Shown here: piece after piece, positions 55,143-64,000 of the stretch
How the letters are laid out: every line of letters starts with the position of its first letter
How positions within the stretch are numbered: the stretch's first letter is position 1
Assembly: GCA_951802425.1 (NCBI GenBank)
Contig: OX637801.1
Span: forward strand, 2,046,001-2,110,000
Direction: 5' to 3'
From: Clavaria fumosa
Lineage: Eukaryota; Basidiomycota; Agaricomycetes; Agaricales; Clavariaceae
DNA: 64,000 nucleotides
Position numbers and translations under genes: made by a program
The notes under the pieces: generated by a model
Databases searched by the model: none
Told to the model about the DNA's origin: nothing
What the model saw: only the letters and a program-made list of their open reading frames with translations

Positions 55143-55432
55143 TATCAGACTGGGTCTCACACAACTTAAGCGTAAGGTCATGATGACAATACTAAGATAA
55201 GGGGAAAAGGGTACAAGAATGGAAAAGACGTAGTATATATAGTGAACACTTCGGCATTTGCCGGCATTCCCATGCTCGGACCTCTCGAATCACGTGATGC
55301 GCCCAGGCCCAGGTCATGTGATCTTATGATTATGTAATCTGACCACAGCCACAGGTCATGTGACCTTCCAACAACCCTCCCCAGTTTCTCCACAACTGCA
55401 CTTTGGGATGGCTTACATAAGCGATCCTAACA
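55143..55432 (-). repeat. Gypsy B 3' LTR
   Basis: 290 bp. It differs from the gypsy A 3' LTR at about six sites, again transitions. The downstream flank in element orientation is TGCAA, one transition away from CGCAA at the left of gypsy A. Confidence 0.85.
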
Positions 55433-55443
55433 TCACCCCCCTC

Positions 55444-57150
55444 TTAAGTCTGGGTGTCCCGACCGGCTAGCTTGGCCTTGTCGGGGTGGGAGAGGAAGAA
55501 GTCCTGGAGAAGCAATGTTATGTTAGTGAGGTTCCCATGGGGCTCCCAAGTGTTTTCCTCCACTGGATATCCCAACCACTTCACCAAGTACTTCACCCCA
55601 CATCCCACCTTCTTAACATCAAGGATCACCTCCACATCATACTCCAGGTGGTCGTCATCAATCGTAGGGGGTGGAGGGGGAGGCAGGTTCTGAGAAGGGA
55701 AGGAGGGGGGGTGGTATGGTGTCAACAGCAACTCATTGAAGACCCGATGGATGCGCCAGGCCCAAGGGAGCTTGAGGCGATACCCAGCAGGTCCCACCTT
55801 CTCCTCAACTGCAAAGGGGCCTGCTCTCTTGTTGTCAAGCTTTTTACAGGGCCGGTCCATCTTCAAGTTTCTAGTATCCAGCCAGACCAGATCTCCCTCA
55901 GAGTACTCCCGACTTGGGCATTTCCCCTTATCGTAGCTCTTCTTCATCGCTGCCACCGCTTTCTCCATTGCCTCCTTGGCTGCTCTTTGGGACTCTGTGA
56001 ACTTAGCCATCCACTCGTCTGCTGCTGGGTTCACCTCAGAAGGTGGCCAGAGCCCCCCATTCCATGGGTGTCGTCCATAATCAAGGAAGAAAGGTGTCTG
56101 TCCTGTCACTGAGTGCTCACGATTATTAAGAGCAAACTCCGCAGTGGACAACCATTCAGCCCAGTCATCCTGGAGATGGTCCACGTAAGCCCGGAGATAG
56201 ATCTCCATCTCCTAATTTGCCTGTTCCGTCTGTCCATCAGTCTGTGGATGAAAGGCAGTACTTGGATTTGCCTTTACCCAGATCATGGAGTAGAACTCCT
56301 TCATGAAGTGGGACACAAACTGGGACCCCCAGTCACTCACAACCTTGTGAGGGACTCCATGGTCACAAAGCACTCGATCCCGGAGGAGACGTGCCGCTCC
56401 AAGTCCTGTGAGGTCAAGCCCGATCGCTTCGAGCAGTGTCCGTTTCGTGAATTTGTCGACAATAACAAGGATGGCGTTATGTCCACGGGAGAGGGGGAGG
56501 GGACCGACTATGTCCCATGAGATCACCGACCAGGGACCATCAGGCACCAGATGGGGGTGCAGTCGGGCAGCACGCTTGGTATGGTCAGGCTTCGTCCGCT
56601 GGCATGTCTCACACCCCTGGGCATACCAATCCGCATCTTTTACCATGTCTGGCCACCAATAACCCTTCACTAGTGCTGCTCTCAACTTCCGGGGCCCAGG
56701 GTGTCCAGCAGTGGGGAGGTCATGCTCAAACTCAAGAATGGCCTCACAAGCTCCTAGGGGGACCCAAGTGACTATCCCCTTTCGCCAGAGTCCAGCACAA
56801 TCTTGTGTCCACTCATCATCAAGCTCCTCCGGCTTCTGTATGTGTACTGCACTATTTTTCTGGAGTAGCGTCTCCATTTCCGATGTGAATGACACACGGA
56901 CTTCCGTTTCCGGGAAAACCTGCACTGGTGCATCCTCCTCCACCATCTCTCCATAGTCCGGTCTCTGGGAGAGTGCATCTGCCTTTGTATTCGACTTGCC
57001 AGTGTGATACTTTATCTCAAAGTCAAAGCACTGGAGCTCTCCAACCCAATGAACCTGCCTCGGCTTCAACTTCTGGGGCTTCCAGAAGTACTGGAGGTTT
57101 GCATGGTCCGTCCAGATCTCAATCGTCTCCTCTGCTCCAATGAGGTATGC
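55444..57150 (-). pseudogene. Gypsy B integrase with chromodomain
   Basis: Nearly identical to the gypsy A integrase. A private TAG (56209-56211) lies between QTEQAN and EMEIYLRAYVDH where gypsy A has CAG. The SDWG change is shared. The chromodomain block VKYLVKWLGYPVEENTWEPH is near 55550, and the frame stops at 55444. Confidence 0.85.
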
Positions 57151-58115
57151 TCACCACTTGCAAAGTGCCCGAATCACAGCCAAGAACTCCTTGTCGTACA
57201 CATTGTAGTTCTTCTCAGCTGCAGTGAGGGCCTTGGAGATATAGTCAACAACTCTCCAGGTTCCATCCATCTGCTGCTGCGAGAGCACTCCACCAGTTGC
57301 CAGGTTGCTTGCATCTGTCTCTACCTTCCATCTCCCTTTGTCCTGAGGCAGAGCCAAGACTGGGGCCGATATGAGTGCCTGGCAGAGATCTCGGAAGGCT
57401 TCTTCCTCCTCCTCCTCCCATTTCCATGGAACATTCCCAGTCAGCCGGAAGAGTGGCTTTGCCTGGGCAGAAAGATTCGGGATGTGCTGGCAGAGGTAGT
57501 TCGGCATCCCATTGAACCTCTGGACATCCTTCACATTCTTAGGACATGGCCAATCTCGGACTGCCGCACCCTTGGCTGGATCATGCTCTAGTCTGTTGTG
57601 GGAGATCTTCATCCCCAGGAAGATGATCTCACTCTTCTCAAACTCGCATTTACTGTTTGAGACACAACCCATTCTCTCCAAACTTCCTCAAGACCCGGTC
57701 CATCCAGTACCGGTGTGTAGCCAAGTCCTCTGCAAACACAATGACATCATCCACATAGGCCCTCACATGTCCTCCTGCAATCTCCTCCCTCAACACATGA
57801 TTCATGAAGCGTTGGAAGGTAGCAGGGGCATTCTGCAGTCCAAACCACATGACAGCTGGTTCGAAGAGTCCACGGGGTGTCAGGAAGGCGCAGCGGTGCT
57901 GGTGCTCGGGCCAGACCTGCATAGATGGGAAACCTCCCTTTGCATCAATCTTAGAGTAGATCGACGCTCCTTTAAGCACATCCACTGTGTCTCAGATGTG
58001 GGGGAGGGGGTACTTGTCCTTGATCAGGTGTGCATTCAGCCTCGAGTAGTCGATGATCGGCCGCAGCTTGTCCTTCTCATGTTTGAAGAAGAAGGGGCTG
58101 GCATATGGGGATTTC
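57151..58115 (-). pseudogene. Gypsy B RT and RNase H (part downstream of the insertion)
   Basis: [40 protein letters not shown] and YVDDVIVFAEDL are present. The TGA before DTVDVLKGAS, the frameshift after GLCLK and the TGA after CKW are the same as in gypsy A. Confidence 0.85.
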
Positions 58116-58229
58116 AGTAGTACTGAATGAAATAATTAACTAGACACAGCAGTTAGGTATAATTCATAGTGTACTCTTTGCAGCTACAGCTGGACAAGGA
58201 ATCCTTATGGTCAGTCAACTTGTCAAGTT

Positions 58230-59480
58230 AACTTGTCAAAGGTAGTACATGGGGGACTAGTAGACTAGATACAGCTGACAGCTGTGGATCTAGTGGACTA
58301 GTTACAGCTACTAGGTGTGGACCTGGTGGACTAGTTGCAGGTGCTAGCTATGGGTCTAGTGAACTAGTTACAGCTGCTAGCTGTGGGTCCAGTGGACTAG
58401 TTACAGCTACCAGTTGTGGATCTAGTGGACTAGGTGCAGCAAGTAGGTGTAGGTCTAGTGGACTAGTTGCAGCTATTAGCTATAGATGTAGTGAACTAGT
58501 TACAGCTAGTAGCTGTGGGCCTAGTGGATTAGTTGCACCTACTAGCTGTGGGCCTAGTGGACTAGTTGCAGCTACTAGCTGTAGATGTAGTGAACTAGTT
58601 GCAGCTAGTAGGTATAGGTCTAGTAGACTAGTTGCAGCTATTAGCTGTAGATGTAGTGAACTAGTTACAGCTGGTAGGTGTAGGTCTAGTGGACTAGTTG
58701 CAGCTATTAGCTGTAGATGTAGTGAACTAGTTACAGCTAGTAGCTGTGGGCCTAGTGGATTAGTTGCAGCTACTAGCTGTGGGCCTAGTGGACTAGTTGC
58801 AGCTACTAGCTGTAGATGTAGTGAACTAGTTGCAGCTATTAGCTGTAGATGTAGTGAACTAGTTACAGCTGGTAGGTGTAGGTCTAGTGGACTAGTTGCA
58901 GCTATTAGCTGTAGATGTAGTGAACTAGTTACAGCTAGTAGCTGTGGGCCTAGTGGACTAGTTGCAGCTCCTAGCTGTAGATGTAGTGAACTAGTTACAG
59001 CTATTAGTTGTAGATGTAGTGAACTAGTTGCAGCTAGTAGGTGTAGGTCTAGTAGACTAGTTGCAGCTAGTTGCTGTAGATCTAGTGAACTAGTTACAGC
59101 TATTAGCTTTAGATGTAATGAACTAGTTGCAGCTAGTAGTTGTGGACCTAGTGGACTAGTGGCAGCTACCAGCTGTGGGTCTAGTGGACTAGTTACAGCC
59201 ATTAGCTGTGGATCTAGTGAACTAGTTGCAGCTAGTTGCTGTAGATCTAGTGAGCTAGTTACAGCTATTAGTTGTAGATGTAGTGAACTAGTTGCAGCTA
59301 GTAGCTGTGGACCTAGTGGACTAGTTGCAGCTACTAGCTGTGGGTCTAGTCAACTACTAGCTGTAGATCTGGTGAATTAGTTACCACTACTAGCTGTGGA
59401 TCTAGTGGACTAGTTGCAGCTAGTTGCTGTGGGTCTGGTAGACTAGTTACAGCTATTAGCTGTGGATCTAGTCAGTCGAT
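58230..59480. repeat. 33-bp satellite, left arm
   Basis: Units such as CTAGTGGACTAGTTGCAGCT ACTAGCTGTGGGC. The period is 11 codons, so a 240-aa frame (SPLGPQLVAAT-type repeats) stays open on the minus strand; I treat it as an artefact. The left arm has about six more units than the right arm. Confidence 0.9.
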
Positions 59481-60300
59481 GATGTAGATTCCTTGCAATA
59501 AACTATTGTAATTACAATAGGTGGCCATTGCGAGAATGACTGAACAAACAATGGCAAACAAAATATGCTAAAAATAAAAACAAAAACTCGAAATTGAGCA
59601 GCCCTGTGCCTGGTCCCTCAGGTACAGGTTACCAATCAAGCATAGCTGCTTTTGGTAAGCTGCTATGACCGTGGGAAAAAAATTGCATGGCTTGTAAAAT
59701 ATGACTTTTTATACACCAAAAAATCGGCAAAAATCAGGAGATTCCAGATCTGGACACCCCACATTTGTATCTGCCTTGGTTCAGTGTCAATTTGCAAAAT
59801 ACACAGAAAATATTCATTTTTCTACAGTTCTGCAGTACTCTGGCTTGAAAATGGATAGGAGAGGATACACACACCTACACACACTACCTGTGGACATATG
59901 GGGAGGGTGTGGATTAGTTTAACAACTCACCCACCATCTCTGTCACCTCCCTGGAATCCATTACTAGGAATTAGGGTGTTATTGGCCTGGGAGCATGGCT
60001 ATTTGTTATATTGCAAATTCCAGCCATCAGACTACACCTTATGACATCTAATACAACCTCACAAAATCCCATAATATTTGGTGCAGAACTACAGATTCCC
60101 CATGTCTATTTTCCCAAAATTCTCAAAATCTCTCCCCAGATAGCCCTCTTTGTCAAATCACATATTCCTGTGGTCTGATAGCTGACAAGGTATGCATGAA
60201 TACATGTTCAAAGTTTGGTGAAGTTAGGCCAAGTTCTCAAGAAGATAGCTCAGAATGAGTCTTTTGGAAGACAGTCTAAAGTCAGAGCAAAGATGAAGGC
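59481..60300. repeat. Core sequence of the palindromic element, left copy
   Basis: Non-satellite DNA repeated inverted at 60300-61110, also found as a fragment at 53111-53256. Small identical ORFs of 68 and 73 aa occur in both copies (59652-59922 and 60673-60943). Without a recognisable domain I do not call them genes. Confidence 0.8.
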
Positions 60301-61109
60301 AAGGATAAGGAAGACTTTGACTGTCTTCCAAAAGACTCATTCTGAGCTATCTTCTTGAGAACTTGGCCTAACTTCACCAAACTTTGAACATGTATTCATG
60401 CATACCTTGTCAGCTATCAGACCACAGGAATATGTGATTTGACAAAGAGGGCTATCTGGGGAGAGATTTTGAGAATTTTGGGAAAATAGACATGGGGAAT
60501 CTGTAGTTCTGCACCAAATATTATGGGATTTTGTGAGGTTGTATTAGATGTCATAAGGTGTAGTCTGATGGCTGGAATTTGCAATATAACAAATAGCCAT
60601 GCTCCCAGGCCAATAACACCCTAATTCCTAGTAATGGATTCCAGGGAGGTGACAGAGATGGTGGGTGAGTTGTTAAACTAATCCACACCCTCCCCATATG
60701 TCCACAGGTAGTGTGTGTAGGTGTGTGTATCCTCTCCTATCCATTTTCAAGCCAGAGTACTGCAGAACTGTAGAAAAATGAATATTTTCTGTGTATTTTG
60801 CAAATTGACACTGAACCAAGGCAGATACAAATGTGGGGTGTCCAGATCTGGAATCTCCTGATTTTTGCCGATTTTTTGGTGTATAAAAAGTCATATTTTA
60901 CAAGCCATGCAATTTTTTTCCCACGGTCATAGCAGCTTACCAAAAGCAGCTATGCTTGATTGGTAACCTGTACCTGAGGGACCAGGCACAGGGCTGCTCA
61001 ATTTCGAGTTTTTGTTTTTATTTTTAGCATATTTTGTTTGCCATTGTTTGTTCAGTCATTCTCGCAATGGCCACCTATTGTAATTACAATAGTTTATTGC
61101 AAGGAATCT

Positions 61110-62130
61110 ACATCATCGACTGACTAGATCCACAGCTAATAGCTGTAACTAGTCTACCAGACCCACAGCAACTAGCTGCAACTAGTCCACTAGATCCACA
61201 GCTAGTAGTGGTAACTAATTCACCAGATCTACAGCTAGTAGTTGACTAGACCCACAGCTAGTAGCTGCAACTAGTCCACTAGGTCCACAGCTACTAGCTG
61301 CAACTAGTTCACTACATCTACAACTAATAGCTGTAACTAGCTCACTAGATCTACAGCAACTAGCTGCAACTAGTTCACTAGATCCACAGCTAATGGCTGT
61401 AACTAGTCCACTAGACCCACAGCTGGTAGCTGCCACTAGTCCACTAGGTCCACAACTACTAGCTGCAACTAGTTCATTACATCTAAAGCTAATAGCTGTA
61501 ACTAGTTCACTAGATCTACAGCAACTAGCTGCAACTAGTCTACTAGACCTACACCTACTAGCTGCAACTAGTTCACTACATCTACAACTAATAGCTGTAA
61601 CTAGTTCACTACATCTACAGCTAGGAGCTGCAACTAGTCCACTAGGCCCACAGCTACTAGCTGTAACTAGTTCACTACATCTACAGCTAATAGCTGCAAC
61701 TAGTCCACTAGACCTACACCTACCAGCTGTAACTAGTTCACTACATCTACAGCTAATAGCTGCAACTAGTCTACTAGACCTATACCTACTAGCTGCAACT
61801 AGTTCACTACATCTACAGCTAGTAGCTGCAACTAGTCCACTAGGCCCACAGCTAGTAGCTGCAACTAATCCACTAGGCCCACAGCTACTAGCTGTAACTA
61901 GTTCACTACATCTATAGCTAATAGCTGCAACTAGTCCACTAGACCTACACCTACTTGCTGCACCTAGTCCACTAGATCCACAACTGGTAGCTGTAACTAG
62001 TCCACTGGACCCACAGCTAGCAGCTGTAACTAGTTCACTAGACCCATAGCTAGCACCTGCAACTAGTCCACCAGGTCCACACCTAGTAGCTGTAACTAGT
62101 CCACTAGATCCACAGCTGTCAGCTGTATCT
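61110..62130. repeat. 33-bp satellite, right arm
   Basis: Inverted counterpart of 58230-59480. The corresponding open frame is 174 aa rather than 240 aa, a loss of 66 codons or exactly six 33-bp units. Confidence 0.9.
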
Positions 62131-62280
62131 AGTCTACTAGTCCCCCATGTACTACCTTTGACAAGTTAACTTGACAAGTTGACTGACCATAAGGATTCCT
62201 TGTCCAGCTGTAGCTGCAAAGAGTACACTATGAATTATACCTAACTGCTGTGTCTAGTTAATTATTTCATTCAGTACTAC

Positions 62281-62990
62281 TGGGGATTTCGAGGGCTGGA
62301 TTCGTCCAGAAGCAAGCTGCTCATCCACCCAACAGTTCATCTCCACCATCTCCTGCCATGTCAAAGAATACAACTTGGAAGAAAGGTGCTCAGGGTCCTT
62401 TTTGAACTCGATCTTAATATTGAAGTCTGGTCGGGAGCAGGGAAGTTCATCCCACTTCACTTCACTAAACACCAAAGGGTAGCGGCTGGGCCAATCGGGG
62501 GTAGGGCCAGAGTTGGGAAAACGGGTGTCCAGAATATTCGTGGATGCAAGGGTACTCATTTTCAGGGGTGCAGGGGCTCGAGGGGATGGGGAACACTGTG
62601 GGGGGCAGCGGGTAAGGCTCAGCTCTGCCTTCTGCCAGTCGATATCCAGGTTATGCCGCTTGAGCCAGTCATGCCCAAGGATGACCTTGTGGGACTGGGT
62701 CTTTCCCAGCAGAAAGTGGATCCGCTCCTGGTGGTCACCAACTCTCACCAGCACCTCTATCCCATACCAGACCTTTCCATTCCTGTTCTGCATCCCATCC
62801 ACATTATACATGGTGATTGGGTTCAGCAGGCGAGATGGCTCCAGTCCCACTCCTTTCGCCCACTCCAAATCCATGAAGCAGTTGGTGCACCCTGGGTCAA
62901 CAAGGGCCTTCATTGTGGTCCCTTTGCCAGTGCTGAAAGCCTCCAAGTGCACCTGGATGGCTAGCTCTCATGGCACATGTTTCTGCACTT
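62281..62990 (-). pseudogene. Gypsy B protease and start of RT (part upstream of the insertion)
   Basis: Has MKALVDPGCTNCFMD (the same DPG), VILGHDWLKRHNLDIDW and FNIKIEFKKDPEHLSSKLYS, ending in GRIQPSKSP where the palindromic element begins. It retains the Arg codon that is TGA in gypsy A. Confidence 0.85.
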
Positions 62991-63081
62991 CTGGCCGCAC
63001 TCTGGTTAGGCACTCTGCCAGTCTCACTTCCTCCTTCACCTCAGCCCCAATTCAGGTATGTCTCCACTGCAAGATAGTATA

Positions 63082-64000
63082 TCAGGGTATACTTGCAGCA
63101 GGCACAGGGACGGAAAGGGGGCTGGCACACTTCTTCTCCCCAGCGGGAGTCCTCCTCTCTCTCTCACACAGATCTATGCAGGCTCGGAGCCATGCAATCT
63201 CTTTCTCATATTCCTCCGCCATTTGGGGGGCACATGGTGCTGCCCAGGTTTGGGCCCTTGGGACCTGCAGACGCGTATCAGGCAGGGGGCAGAAACGGAC
63301 AGCATGGCCAGTCTGGTGGCATCGGAAACAACATCTCTCATCAGCAGGGGCCCATCCTTGGGCCATGGCCACATCCGGAGTACAAAGCAGAGGGGTCACA
63401 AGAGGTTGCAAAATGGTCATGGCAGGTCACGGTAGGGTCGCGGTGGGTCGCGTGGGGTCACGGGGGGTCGCGGTGTCCGTTCCGTGAGTATCCCATCCAG
63501 TCGCCTTTGCTGGGCATCAAGCCTCTCAGCCAGCACCTTCCATTCTCCATATGTCTCTGGCATCGGGGAGACACCATAGATTCTCTCCACCAACCTCCTA
63601 CTCAGGTTCAACTCCAGCCAATGGACTAGGATTCCTGAGTCCTTCTCTGCACTCAACTTCACCTGTCGGAACAGTGTCTCGAATTTCGTGAAGAACTCCG
63701 GTGCTGTCATGGCACCCTGTTTCAGCCCTGCAATATCAGCAAGGGCAGTCGCACGGTCATTCAGGTCATCGAATGCGTGCTTCATCTCCTCCACAAACTC
63801 TGCCCAGGTTCCAGCCTCGCCACTACCCAGGATCTCTTCCGCCTTCATATTCACCCACTCTGCAGCGAATCCTTCTCCAGTAATTTTGCTCAGAGCAAAA
63901 AGGACCTTCACCAGGTCCACAGCATAGACAGTTGGGTTTGCCATAAACAGGAGGCGAAGGGATCGGAGGAACATACGGAAGTTCCTTTTCTGCCCATCAA
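63082..64000 (-). pseudogene. Gypsy B Gag (continues past the window edge)
   Basis: MFLRSLRLLFMANPTVYAVD is open here, in contrast to the stop in gypsy A. The frame continues to a stop at about 63417, and an overlapping frame has the knuckle CFRCHQTGHAVRFC (about 63290-63335) and EKEIAWLRACIDLCERERRT. The N-terminus lies beyond 64000. It is either a two-frame Gag or a frameshifted one. Confidence 0.75.

Larger units (their letters stand above)
58116..62280. mobile_element. Palindromic element (4.16 kb) inserted in gypsy B
   Basis: The left end AGTAGTACTGAATGAAATAA and the right end (inverse) match, flanked by GGGGATTTC on both sides (about 58107-58115 and 62281-62289). This is an 8-9-bp target duplication that falls inside RT codons of gypsy B. 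The two arms of about 2 kb are near-perfect inverted copies meeting at about 60270-60310. The arms carry 33-bp satellites and a core of about 800 bp. It encodes no credible transposase. Confidence 0.88.
55143..64000 (-). mobile_element. Gypsy B: inverted second copy of the gypsy A family, truncated by the window edge
   Basis: The 3' LTR is at 55143-55432, with Pol and Gag running leftward in the same order as gypsy A and very similar in sequence. The 5' LTR is beyond 64000. It is interrupted within RT by the 4.16-kb palindromic element (58116-62280). Confidence 0.88.

Noticed and set aside
58480..59202. 240-aa ORF of 11-residue repeats (and its 174-aa counterpart at 61393)
   Set aside because: It is the 33-bp satellite read in frame, with different lengths in the two arms because of unit loss.
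59652..60943. Identical small ORFs (68 and 73 aa) in the two palindrome arms as genes
   Set aside because: They are duplicated only because the arms are copies, and they contain no recognisable motif or start context.
1..64000. tRNA, rRNA, telomere repeats or a canonical centromere signal
   Set aside because: I looked for cloverleaf-like or TTAGGG-type runs and saw none. Dense chromoviruses alone do not prove a centromere.

Overview
The window looks like a nested, repeat-dominated block of an agaricomycete (mushroom-forming basidiomycete) genome. The organism call rests on the gene content: Plavaka-type and KDZ-type transposases, a DUF6698-like protein, chromodomain gypsy elements, and many short GT-AG introns of about 44-60 bp. 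There are no operons, rRNA genes, tRNA genes or recognisable housekeeping genes. Nearly everything is a mobile element, a fragment of one, or a satellite. All family names come from motif recognition by eye; no database search was run.

Layout. 1-841: 3' end of an LTR element (Gag fragment plus LTR). 1445-4775 (-): Plavaka-like transposase with a C2H2 finger. 5017-11539: fold-back element with arms made of GCC/GCT triplets, carrying a very young Ty1/copia element (copia-1, 6092-10633, identical LTRs, one 1356-aa ORF). 12837-27086: proposed 14-kb composite transposon with about 50-bp imperfect terminal inverted repeats and inverted minisatellite arrays inside each end. It carries a KDZ transposase gene broken by an internal inversion, an apparently intact 7-exon gene whose protein starts with a histone H3-like tail followed by a PHD-like finger, and a divergent uncharacterised gene. 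27398-28287: hAT-type non-autonomous element with an 8-bp target duplication and a possible captured coding fragment.

29193-41795: second proposed composite element, ending in inverted CATCAGCAAAA motifs, with a divergent pair: a DUF6698-like gene (-) and a second Plavaka-like transposase (+). The DUF6698 gene is split by a second copia element (copia-2, 31387-36702), which is itself interrupted by a 598-bp hAT-type MITE. 41796-44260: MITEs and palindromes. 44274-47498 (-): decayed chromodomain gypsy element (gypsy C). 47499-53110 (+) and 55143-64000 (-): two inverted copies of one Tf1/sushi-like chromovirus (gypsy A and B). B is interrupted by a 4.16-kb, almost perfectly palindromic insertion (58116-62280). 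Between A and B lies a fold-back repeat rich in GGTCGCGACC.

The most interesting part is 12.8-27.1 kb. A transposase gene, a chromatin-type protein with an H3-like N-terminus and a third gene sit between inverted satellite ends, as if they form one mobile unit. The transposase is wrecked, yet the H3-like gene keeps an open frame across seven exons (1374 bp, divisible by 3). Stop codons in the older elements are mostly explained by C-to-T changes (CGA to TGA, CAG to TAG, CAA to TAA), as expected from deamination of methylated cytosine or a RIP-like process. Exon borders were set by eye, and coordinates may be off by a few bases.
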